Of a stretch of DNA of 21,012 bases, positions 6,827-13,623 are shown piece after piece. The DNA comes from Planctomycetaceae bacterium (GTDB lineage: Bacteria > Planctomycetota > Planctomycetia > Pirellulales > Thermoguttaceae): contig JAISJZ010000424.1 of NCBI GenBank assembly GCA_031261125.1, forward strand, positions 1 through 21,012, read 5' to 3'. Each line of letters starts with the position of its first letter. The stretch's first letter is position 1. Below the pieces are notes generated by a model. It did not search any database. It was not told where the DNA came from and saw only the letters and a program-made list of their open reading frames with translations. Made by a program: the position numbers and the translations under genes.

Positions 6827-8178
6827 TACTCGTGTCTTACTGCTTCACTCGGGTCCATTGCAGCGGCGCGGTACGCTGGATACAGACCGAACACTACACC
6901 GATAACAACGGCAATAAAAAACGCCAGCGGTATCGACAGCGGAACGATAATCGGATGAATATCCTGCACCACCGGCGGCAGCGTTGCAATCATTTCCGGC
7001 ATCTGTTTCTTAATCAGATACATTACCCCAATCGTAACCGGCCGGCACGCCAGTCCGACGAGAATTCCAACGAGTCCGCCGACAACGGACAGCACGATGG
7101 TTTCCACAAGAAACTGCCGGATAATGTCGCTTTGTTTCGCCCCCAACGCCCGGCGGATACCGATTTCCCGCGTCCGTTCCGTTACTGTTGCCAGCATAAT
7201 GTTCATAATGCCGATACCGCCGACAACCAGTGAAATGGCGGCAATCAGTCCCATAAAAACGTTGAACATAATCCGCGTCGTTTCCGCTTGTTCCAAAAGT
7301 TCCAGCGGTACCACTACGGCAAAATCCTCTTTATCCTTATGTGTCTTCTTTAACGTTGCCGTTACAATTTCCGCCGTTTCTTTAACGTGCTGCCGACCGT
7401 CAACCCGGAGCGTCATTTGGGACAACTCAACGCTTTCTTCTTCCCGAATTCCGTTTTTGCGGATAGAGACAATGTCCCGCATCCGGCTCCAAAGTGTTGA
7501 AATCGGGATATAAATGTCGTTTGTAAAGTCCTGACCGGCGAAGGAACCGCCGATAGCCGCTGTTGCTCCGCGGGATTTTGCCACGCCGATAACCTGATAC
7601 GGAAAACCCGTATCGCCGGGACGATTGCCCTGAATCCGCACCGTTTTGCCCATCGGGTCTTCGCCCGGAAAAAGTTTTTCCGCCATCGCTGCCGACAGGA
7701 CGCAGTGCGGCAGTGCTTCCCGTAAATCAATATCGGAAAGGAATGTCCCCCTGTCTATGTCAATTTGCGACAGTTGGGCGTATAGCGGCGTAGTACCGAC
7801 GAGACGACCGTCAATTTCTTTTGAACCGGCGGCAAATGTCCGGCGTATTTCACGCACGGGCATCATTTCGACAATGGACGGAATCGTGTCTTCAATCCGT
7901 TCATAATCCTCCCGTTTCAGACCGTAGGTAGGAACCGGATGCCTCCCTATTGTTGCCATTTCGGGATTTGCCGGCTTAATGGTTCGGACGATAATGTTGT
8001 TCGCCCCAAGGGATTCGATTTGTTCTTGGGCTTTGATACTGATTCCTTCTCCGATAGCCATTAGCCAAATCACGCTGGCAACGCCGATGAAGATACCGAG
8101 GACAGTCAGCATTGAACGCATCGGGTGAAGCAGGAGCGATTTAACGCCGAGTTGCCAAGTGCGGAACCAAGCAAGCAT
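6826..8178 (-). CDS. MacB/FtsX-type ABC transporter permease without ATPase domain
   Basis: The protein has 450 aa with the classic MacB-like layout. TM1 is at about 23-43 (MLTVLGIFIGVASVIWLMAI), then a large periplasmic MacB_PCD domain of about 260 residues, then TM2 at about 304-330, the conserved TVTERTREIGIRRALGAK loop at 331-348, TM3 at about 356-376 and TM4 at about 411-433, ending with PAYRAAAMDPSEAVRHE. This family works as a mechanotransmission dimer driven by a separate cytoplasmic ATPase and moves no substrate through the membrane itself. No ATPase gene (Walker A, LSGGQ) is present anywhere in the window, so the partner must be encoded elsewhere or the permease may act unusually. 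It has its own promoter at 8243-8271 and a palindrome in its leader. Confidence 0.9.
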   Translation of the reverse strand: MLAWFRTWQLGVKSLLLHPMRSMLTVLGIFIGVASVIWLMAIGEGISIKAQEQIESLGANNIIVRTIKPANPEMATIGRHPVPTYGLKREDYERIEDTIPSIVEMMPVREIRRTFAAGSKEIDGRLVGTTPLYAQLSQIDIDRGTFLSDIDLREALPHCVLSAAMAEKLFPGEDPMGKTVRIQGNRPGDTGFPYQVIGVAKSRGATAAIGGSFAGQDFTNDIYIPISTLWSRMRDIVSIRKNGIREEESVELSQMTLRVDGRQHVKETAEIVTATLKKTHKDKEDFAVVVPLELLEQAETTRIMFNVFMGLIAAISLVVGGIGIMNIMLATVTERTREIGIRRALGAKQSDIIRQFLVETIVLSVVGGLVGILVGLACRPVTIGVMYLIKKQMPEMIATLPPVVQDIHPIIVPLSIPLAFFIAVVIGVVFGLYPAYRAAAMDPSEAVRHE

Positions 8179-8199
8179 AAAAGAGAAGCCGAGTTAGCC

Positions 8200-8217
8200 G
8201 CGGGAACTTGTTCCCGC
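8200..8217. promoter_or_regulatory. Perfect 18-bp palindrome in the permease leader
   Basis: GCGGGAACTTGTTCCCGC is a perfect 8-bp inverted repeat around a 2-bp spacer. It lies 22 bp before the permease start codon, inside the expected 5' leader of the minus-strand transcript, in the divergent region between the permease and the Nramp-like gene. It could be an operator for a dimeric regulator or, less likely given the 2-nt spacer, an RNA hairpin. Confidence 0.55.
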
Positions 8218-8242
8218 AGAAATTGGAACGGTCAATTCGCAT

Positions 8243-8271
8243 ATTGTACAGAAACGGCGGAAAAGAATCAA
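8243..8271 (-). promoter_or_regulatory. Promoter of the permease operon
   Basis: Read on the minus strand, TTGATT (8271-8266), a 17-bp spacer and TACAAT (8248-8243) form a strong sigma70-like promoter. The leader before the ATG at 8178 would be about 58 nt and contains the palindrome. Confidence 0.6.
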
Positions 8272-8302
8272 CAGTAAAATTATTCTATAGCCGGTTGTTC
8301 CG

Positions 8303-8330
8303 TTGTATTTCCGGCAAATTATGGTACAAC
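8303..8330 (+). promoter_or_regulatory. Promoter of the Nramp-like transporter gene
   Basis: TTGTAT at 8303-8308, a 16-bp spacer and TACAAC at 8325-8330 match the other promoters of the window. Transcription would start near 8337, which rules out the longer TTG (8303) and ATG (8321) starts and leaves the ATG at 8345 with a very short leader. Confidence 0.5.
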
Positions 8331-8344
8331 CAGCGGAAATCATT

Positions 8345-9856
8345 ATGACAGTTTTAATTAAGCAGGATAAGTCCTGCCCTGCTGATATGCCAGACAATTT
8401 AACGGCCGACCCTATTTCCCAAGAACGGGAGCACCTGCGTCAACTTGCGGAACAGCCGTTCATTCCGCGGTCGCTCGGTTATATCAAGATGACCGGTCCC
8501 GGTCTGCTGCAATCGGCGATGACTCTTGGTGCCGGCAGTGCTGCCGCGTCCGTTGTTGCCGGGGCATCCTTTGGGTACAAACTTCTCTGGGTACAGCCCG
8601 TTGCAATGTTTCTCGGCGTAATGATGTTCGCCGCCGTGAGTAAAATCGTTCTGACAAAATCCGATGAACGTCCGTATTGGTACTTTATGAAAGAATCCAA
8701 ACGGATTTTCCCGCCGCTGACGATTCTTGTCTTCTTATGGGCGTTGGCAACAGTAATGGCTTCGATGATTTGGCATTTTCCGCAGTACACCCTTGCCGCA
8801 GGTGCCGCCCGTGCTGTCGTGGAACAATTCGTACAAGGAACAGTGCTGCAAACGGACGGCGGACACCTCACACCGCTGGGGCTTGCGGTTAGTTGGACTG
8901 CCGGTATCCTGATTTTAGCCGTGAACATCATCGCCGTTTTTAATTACGGCAAGGGCGGTATCGGTATCCGTATCTACGAATGGTTTTTGCGGGTAATGAT
9001 GATGCTCGTCTTTTTGACATTTTTTCTCGTGGTCGTTCTTAACTTTAAGAAACTCGACTGGCTTGAACTCGGCAGGGGTTTTATCGGTTATTACGGTATT
9101 CCGTCCAACGGAAATCCGGCGGAATATGCGAAAACACTCACTACGGTTCTCGGTATGATTGGGGCGGCAGTCGGTATCAATATGACGTTTCTGTATCCGT
9201 ATTCTTTGACAAAAAAAGGTTGGGGCGAGGAACATAAAACCCTGGCGAAATGGGACTTGGGTATGACGATGTTCCTGCCGTTCACGATTATTACCTCGCT
9301 GATAATGGTTGGAATGACGGTCGGCGGCGTTTATACCGGAGCAGACGCGGTGAACGAAAAAATCAGTGCGCTGGGGGCTGCGGCGGCATTGCAGTCCGGC
9401 GGATTCATCAGTAAAGAAGTGGCGACGGTCATTTTCTGCGGCGGTCTGTTCGGAATGACCTGCGGGGCCATATCCGCTCATATGACGTGCTGCGGTTTTA
9501 CTTGGTGCGAAATGCTCGGTCTGAAACAGACAACGTGGAAGTTCCGCTTGTTTGCGCTGACACCGGGTATCGGCATCTTCGGCGTGGTTGTTCAGTTGCC
9601 GTTTTGGTTTCCGGTGGCGGCAAGTGCGGTATGCCTGACGATGCTGCCGATTGCATACCTGTTGTTCTTGATTTTCTCTAACAGCCGGAAAGGACTGGGC
9701 GGTGCCGTCGGAAAAGGTCCACTGCATTGGCTCTTCAATTTGATTTTGATTGTTGCGCTGGTATTCGCAACTGTTGCGGCAGCAATTAAAGTAAAAAGCG
9801 GCGTAATTGATAATCAGAAAATAAAAGAGGCCGTCCGGCAATTTTTTGAGGGTTAA
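8345..9856 (+). CDS. Nramp-like integral membrane transporter with degenerate metal-binding motif
   Basis: The protein has 503 aa from the ATG at 8345; a 14-residue-longer TTG start overlaps the promoter. After a soluble N-terminus of about 45 residues there are about 11 hydrophobic segments. The first, GPGLLQSAMTLGAGSA at 51-66, lines up residue by residue with the Nramp TM1 pattern GPGFLxSxxYLDPGN, and GYKLLWVQ follows just as in Nramp proteins. The four DPGN positions are Gly62-Ala63-Gly64-Ser65, so the metal-ligating Asp and Asn are absent. Around TM6, NMTFLYPYSL (279-288) has no MPH motif. It is therefore an Nramp-fold relative whose substrate may not be Mn2+ or Fe2+. It is a single-gene unit, divergent from the permease genes. 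A GGA 7 nt before the ATG is a weak ribosome site. Confidence 0.8.
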   Translation: MTVLIKQDKSCPADMPDNLTADPISQEREHLRQLAEQPFIPRSLGYIKMTGPGLLQSAMTLGAGSAAASVVAGASFGYKLLWVQPVAMFLGVMMFAAVSKIVLTKSDERPYWYFMKESKRIFPPLTILVFLWALATVMASMIWHFPQYTLAAGAARAVVEQFVQGTVLQTDGGHLTPLGLAVSWTAGILILAVNIIAVFNYGKGGIGIRIYEWFLRVMMMLVFLTFFLVVVLNFKKLDWLELGRGFIGYYGIPSNGNPAEYAKTLTTVLGMIGAAVGINMTFLYPYSLTKKGWGEEHKTLAKWDLGMTMFLPFTIITSLIMVGMTVGGVYTGADAVNEKISALGAAAALQSGGFISKEVATVIFCGGLFGMTCGAISAHMTCCGFTWCEMLGLKQTTWKFRLFALTPGIGIFGVVVQLPFWFPVAASAVCLTMLPIAYLLFLIFSNSRKGLGGAVGKGPLHWLFNLILIVALVFATVAAAIKVKSGVIDNQKIKEAVRQFFEG

Positions 9857-9987
9857 CAGCCGGTTGTTTGCGCAAACGCCTGTTATCAGGGAGGTTCTAA
9901 AAACCTCCAAACAAAAAAACAAAGAAAAAACTCTTTATTTTCTCCTCCCCCCTTTTTACGGTAAAAAATAGTTTTTAGAGGACCTCC
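9854..9987. other. Structured spacer after the transporter gene
   Basis: Several inverted repeats are packed here. TAACAG (9854-9859) pairs with CTGTTA (9880-9885) around the perfect 12-bp palindrome GTTTGCGCAAAC (9866-9877). Hairpin GGAGGTTCTAAAAACCTCC lies at 9890-9908. TTTTTACGGTAAAAA at 9953-9967 is a 7-bp inverted repeat with a one-base centre. Finally GTTTTTAGAGGACCTCC at 9971-9987 can pair with 9890-9904 apart from a two-base bulge, so the left arm of the second hairpin has two possible partners. None is followed by a clear U-run on the + strand, so a plain intrinsic terminator is not evident. Confidence 0.5.
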
Positions 9988-10029
9988 ATTACCTAATCCC
10001 GCCAATGCGGAATTGCCGATAACGATGTA

Positions 10030-10407
10030 ATGCGGTACCGTTCACTGTTGCTGTTCATTATTTTCTGTTTACTGTTCACTGCTCCGCTTTTTTCGCAGGA
10101 ACAGCAGCAACCGCCCGGTGCGCCGCGTTGGCAGGTCGGTACGCCGGGCAAAAAGCCGATATGGTATCCTTACACCTATCTTCGCCGGAACGATTCCCAA
10201 GAAGGCGATGAAAAAGTCGTAATTGTCCCGGCAACGAACAAACGGCAAGCAATGCTGGACGCACAAACATATCACGTTGGATGGAATGCGGTCGATGCGT
10301 GGGCGGGACAGTCCCGCGTGATGTACTGCGTTCTGCTCAGAAAGCGTCCGCCGTACATTTCCGGTCAGCCGCCGGTGATGCGCCGGATTCCGAAAGAACG
10401 TCAATAA
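10030..10407 (+). CDS. Small secreted protein of unknown function
   Basis: The predicted protein has 125 aa. Residues 1-22 form a signal peptide (RSLLLFIIFCLLFTAPLFSQ, cleavage near FSQ-EQ). The mature part starts with a Gln/Pro-rich stretch, then WYPYTYLRRNDSQEGDEKVV, NKRQAMLDAQTYHVGWNAVD and a basic C-terminus. I recognise no family or catalytic motif. Much of the signal peptide is encoded by an off-frame heptamer array (10038-10085), so the start deserves caution. The ATG at 10030 has no Shine-Dalgarno. The stop lies one base from the stop of the facing gene at 10409. Confidence 0.6.
   Translation: MRYRSLLLFIIFCLLFTAPLFSQEQQQPPGAPRWQVGTPGKKPIWYPYTYLRRNDSQEGDEKVVIVPATNKRQAMLDAQTYHVGWNAVDAWAGQSRVMYCVLLRKRPPYISGQPPVMRRIPKERQ
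10038..10085 (+). repeat. CTGTTCA-type heptanucleotide array within a signal-peptide region
   Basis: Consecutive units read CCGTTCA (10038-10044), CTGTTG (10045-10050, six bases), CTGTTCA (10051-10057), TTATTTT (10058-10064), CTGTTTA (10065-10071), CTGTTCA (10072-10078) and CTGCTCC (10079-10085). The period of 7 is out of step with codons, so this is a DNA-level repeat and not a protein repeat. Confidence 0.55.
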
Positions 10408-10408
10408 T

Positions 10409-10654
10409 TTACCGGCACGTTATGCAAACCGGTGCTGTCCGCCGATAGACACCGGACGTGTTGCCGTAGGGTGTCGGGGCGAACGTTGCGCTTTGCTGTC
10501 CGTAATGCACAAGATACTGTTTCGGATACGGCTGCTGCGACGTTATCATCGCTCCTTGCACCGTCCCCGTCGTTCCGGTCGGCGGAACCCGGTTGATAGA
10601 CGATGTCGCATTACGCGGCGCGTTAGTCCAATAATAAGATGAAACAGAATACAT
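10409..10654 (-). CDS. Small hypothetical protein, Tyr/Thr/Pro/Gly-rich
   Basis: The predicted protein has 81 aa on the minus strand, starting at the ATG at 10654. That ATG is preceded by ACGGAGGAAGA, the strongest Shine-Dalgarno-like sequence of the window, which is why I prefer it to the in-frame ATG at 10762. The sequence (MYSVSSYYWTNAPRNATSSI, later TSQQPYPKQYLVHYGQQSA, ending TAPVCITCR) has no signal peptide, membrane helix or known domain and ends with a CxxC pair. Codon use (ACG, CCG, TCG, CGG) matches neighbouring real genes. A TACAAT on the minus strand at 10743-10738 could be its -10, but no good -35 accompanies it. It runs tail to tail with the gene ending at 10407, with one base between stops. 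Confidence 0.5.
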   Translation of the reverse strand: MYSVSSYYWTNAPRNATSSINRVPPTGTTGTVQGAMITSQQPYPKQYLVHYGQQSATFAPTPYGNTSGVYRRTAPVCITCR

Positions 10655-10832
10655 TCTTCCTCCGTTGTGTCTATCGGCAAACAACTGACAGCAGTTCAAT
10701 TCCGGCACCTGCGCTGCGGGCTTTATTTTTTTTTCTGATTGTACTGATTTACTGCCGGACATTCTGCAAGACAGCGGAAAAATGCGGACGGGCAGAATTT
10801 TTTCAAAAAAATAAAATTCTTTTCAGAACATC

Positions 10833-10861
10833 TTGTATTTTTTTCCCGAATCGGCTAGAAT
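10833..10861 (+). promoter_or_regulatory. Promoter of the PilM-like operon
   Basis: TTGTAT (10833-10838), a 17-bp spacer and TAGAAT (10856-10861) form the best promoter match in the window. Just upstream, AGAATTTT (10794-10801) and AAAATTCT (10813-10820) make an A/T-rich inverted repeat that could act as an UP-like element. The leader would be about 45 nt to the ATG at 10915. Confidence 0.6.
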
Positions 10862-10914
10862 GGGATATATTATTCTGTCTTAATAAGGTGGACTTACCGG
10901 AATAGATACGGATT

Positions 10915-13602
10915 ATGGCTAAAAAACAAGCAGTTTGGGGAATCGATATAGGCAATTCGTCGCTCAAAGCACTGCGCTGTCAGTTTGCCGACGAACCGGG
11001 AAAAATCGAAACAACCGCGTTCGATTTCATCGAACATTCCAAAATTCTCTCTCAACCGGGAGCAGAACCGGCGGAAATTTTATCGGAAACCCTGCAAACG
11101 TTTCTGTCCCGCAATACCTGTAAAGGCGATAAAGTGGCGATTTCCGTTTCGGGACAAAACACGATTTCCCGGTTTCTGAAACTGCCGCCGGTGGACCCGA
11201 AGAAAATCCCCGACATTATCAAGTACGAAGCAAAGCAATGGCTGCCGTTCGACCTGGACGATGTCATTTGGGACTTTCAGCCCATCGGTGCCGCAGACCG
11301 CAGCGATACGACGATTCCTATTGATTCTGAAATCGGAATGTTTGCAATGAAACGGGACATTGCAATGAAAACATTAGAACCGTATGTCGAAAAGTCCATT
11401 GACGTTGACTGTATTCAAAGTTCGCCGCTGGCTATCTACAACTTCGCGGCGTTCGACCAACTCGGCACGCAGAGTACTGATATCTACGACCCGGACAGTC
11501 CGCCGGAGTCCCTCGTGGTTCTCAGCGTCGGTACCGACGCAACTGATGTCGTTGTTACGAACGGTTTCTCCATTTGGATACGCAGTATTCCCATCGGCGG
11601 AAACGTCTTCACCAAAGCGTTAACGAAGGGCTTGAAACTGACGTTTTCCAAAGCGGAATATCTTAAACGTAATGCCGTGGCGGCACAAGACCCGAAGGCG
11701 GTGTTTCAAGCAATGCGTCCGGTGTTCAACGATATGTTAAGCGAAGTTCACCGTTCGCTGGAATACTATCAAAGTTTGAACCGCAAAGTTAAGTTCAGCA
11801 AAATTCTGGCACTCGGTAATGCGATGAAACTGCCCGGACTGCGGCAATTTCTTGCGCAGAACCTCGGCTATGAGGTTGTCAGGTTAAGTGCGTTTAACAA
11901 CCTCATTGGTGCGGACGTTCTGAACGGCGAACAGTTCAAGGACAATGCGGTTTCGTTTGCCGTCAGTTACGGTTTGGCGTTGCAGTTGCTCGGCGAATCA
12001 CAACTTTCAACCAACCTGATTCCGAAAGAAATTGTTACGGACCGGATTATTCGGGAAAAGAAACCGTGGGCATTGGCAGCAACGTCTGCCCTGCTGCTCG
12101 GACTGATGTTTCAATTTGCCGGTGCGTCGCGGGCTTTGGAAACCATTTCCATCGGTGATTACGGTGCCGCCGAGAACAACGCAAAAAACGTTGCGTCGTA
12201 CTCATCGAAGATGAAAAGTGAAACGACCGCCGCCGTCGGAACGTTTAAGGAAATCGACACTATCGGCAAAAACCTGACGAGTAATGTTGAAGGACGGATT
12301 ACTTGGCTGGAACTGTTGCGGGCTATTAACGAAGCATTGCCGAAGGAAGCAAAACAACTTGCCGGAAAAAAAGCGGACGAAGTGGCACAGCAGAACCGGG
12401 TTTTCGTTTCCAATATCGAAGCAATCACAGTCGATAGTTTATCGGAATGGTTCACCCCGCTCAAAGAAAACAAACGGTACTATCCTGACGATGAGGAAGT
12501 TGCCGAAGCATTGGAGGGCGGCACCGAAACAGCGGCAGGCGGGGAATCCCCCGGTTCTTCTGAAACAAGCACTGCTGCTCCGGCGGATGCCGATGCCGCA
12601 GAAGGACCGAAAAATCCCGCGACGATGACCGAAGATGAACGTCTTGAAGTCATTACCGGTCCGAAAGAAGACGCTGCTCCCGAAGGAACGTTAGCCCGCG
12701 TAGTACAACTCGTCGGCTATCATTATCACAACCCGGACAAGGCAACCGATATGATGGGGTCAGGTTTTCTGCGGAAAACATTGTTGCGGAACCTGAAACT
12801 CGGACAAGTTGTCCTTCCGGCAACTCTGGAACGGCAGATGAAAGACACGCAATCGGCAAAAGAGTCCGTTTCAATGGCGGAATTGGGTATTTCGTATCCG
12901 ACAATTTTGGATATTCCGAAATTGACCCGAACGGTGATTTTGAATCCGAGAGTCGTTTTGGAAATCTTTATGAAACAGCGGAAGGAAATGCTGGAAAAGC
13001 AGCGTCGTCCGGGTGCCGGCGGATTCGGCAGTACCGGCGGGTTCGGCGGCGGTATGGACAGCGGAATGGGCAGCGGCGGAATGGGGGGAATGAGCGGCGG
13101 GTTCGGCAGCGGTGAAATCGGCGGCGGTCTGTTCACCGGCGGCAGCGGCGGTTTTTCCGGTTCTAATGCCCGCGGGATGCAGGACTTGGGTTCCTCGTTC
13201 GCCAATCCGTTTAATCCGCAGTCCGGCGGCGGTGCGTCCGGGTTAGAGGCGTTGAAGTACATCCGTAAAATTTCCGGTGAAATCGGCGAATCGGACAAAA
13301 TCACGCTTCGGCGGTTCGATTTTGTTGTTCAGTTTGCGTGGGTGGAAACGCCGCCGAGTACCAGAGAAAAGAAACGGGAAGATGCACGGTTAGCCGCTTT
13401 GGAAAAACAAAAAGCAGAGACATCGTCGGTGTTGGAAGGTGAAACAACCGAGCCGCCTGCCGAAGAACCGGCGACGGCAACGCCGGAATCTGCTCCGGCA
13501 GAACCGGCACCGGAAACACCGGTACCGGAAGCAGAACCCGCATCGGAAACACCCGCACCGGAAGCAGTACCCGCAACCGCCCCGCCGCAAACGGCTGGTT
13601 AA
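10915..13602 (+). CDS. PilM-PilN-like fusion protein of a type IV pilus/type II secretion-like machine
   Basis: The protein has 895 aa. Residues 1 to about 360 are a PilM/FtsA-like actin-fold ATPase: phosphate-1 loop WGIDIGNSSLKAL at 8-20, the PilM-typical KYEAKQWLPFDLDDVIWDFQ segment, and an ALGNAMKLPGL nucleotide-site turn. It runs straight into NLIPKEI (367-373), which resembles the cytoplasmic N-terminal motif by which PilN docks on PilM, then a membrane helix at about 385-403 and a helical periplasmic part like PilN. Two features are unusual: a Gly/Met/Ser-rich insert at about 700-750 and a Pro/Glu/Ala-rich C-terminus at about 835-895. PilM and PilN are separate in classical systems. The length far exceeds PilM (about 350 aa) plus PilN (about 200 aa). 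It is first in an operon with two further membrane proteins. Confidence 0.8.
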   Translation: MAKKQAVWGIDIGNSSLKALRCQFADEPGKIETTAFDFIEHSKILSQPGAEPAEILSETLQTFLSRNTCKGDKVAISVSGQNTISRFLKLPPVDPKKIPDIIKYEAKQWLPFDLDDVIWDFQPIGAADRSDTTIPIDSEIGMFAMKRDIAMKTLEPYVEKSIDVDCIQSSPLAIYNFAAFDQLGTQSTDIYDPDSPPESLVVLSVGTDATDVVVTNGFSIWIRSIPIGGNVFTKALTKGLKLTFSKAEYLKRNAVAAQDPKAVFQAMRPVFNDMLSEVHRSLEYYQSLNRKVKFSKILALGNAMKLPGLRQFLAQNLGYEVVRLSAFNNLIGADVLNGEQFKDNAVSFAVSYGLALQLLGESQLSTNLIPKEIVTDRIIREKKPWALAATSALLLGLMFQFAGASRALETISIGDYGAAENNAKNVASYSSKMKSETTAAVGTFKEIDTIGKNLTSNVEGRITWLELLRAINEALPKEAKQLAGKKADEVAQQNRVFVSNIEAITVDSLSEWFTPLKENKRYYPDDEEVAEALEGGTETAAGGESPGSSETSTAAPADADAAEGPKNPATMTEDERLEVITGPKEDAAPEGTLARVVQLVGYHYHNPDKATDMMGSGFLRKTLLRNLKLGQVVLPATLERQMKDTQSAKESVSMAELGISYPTILDIPKLTRTVILNPRVVLEIFMKQRKEMLEKQRRPGAGGFGSTGGFGGGMDSGMGSGGMGGMSGGFGSGEIGGGLFTGGSGGFSGSNARGMQDLGSSFANPFNPQSGGGASGLEALKYIRKISGEIGESDKITLRRFDFVVQFAWVETPPSTREKKREDARLAALEKQKAETSSVLEGETTEPPAEEPATATPESAPAEPAPETPVPEAEPASETPAPEAVPATAPPQTAG
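13057..13107 (+). repeat. Gly/Met-coding repeat, copy A
   Basis: GACAGCGGAATGGGCAGCGG (13057-13076) and ATGAGCGGCGGGTTCGGC (13090-13107) lie in the Gly/Met/Ser-rich insert of the PilM-like gene. Both recur without a mismatch, in the same order, in the next gene at 14158-14177 and 14197-14214. Confidence 0.75.
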
Positions 13603-13623
13603 CCAAACATAACATTTTCACCA

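Noticed and set aside
5167..8178. MacA-MacB efflux operon
   Set aside because: The adaptor and permease genes are on opposite strands, face tail to tail, have separate promoters and lack an ATPase, so an operon cannot be claimed.
8200..8217. LexA/SOS box
   Set aside because: It contains GAAC and GTTC but only 2 bp apart; the Gram-positive-type SOS box needs 4 bp. No SOS gene is adjacent.
9890..9908. Intrinsic terminator for the transporter gene
   Set aside because: The stem is good, but it is followed by A-rich sequence on the + strand, not a U-run, and it has an alternative pairing partner.
8915..9922. 335-aa minus-strand open frame opposite the transporter
   Set aside because: Despite its length it is His/Arg/Gln-rich without domains, and the + strand encodes a clear multi-pass membrane protein.
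12726..13304. 192-aa Pro-rich minus-strand open frame
   Set aside because: The proline richness is the antisense of the GGC/GGA glycine codons of the Gly/Met-rich insert.
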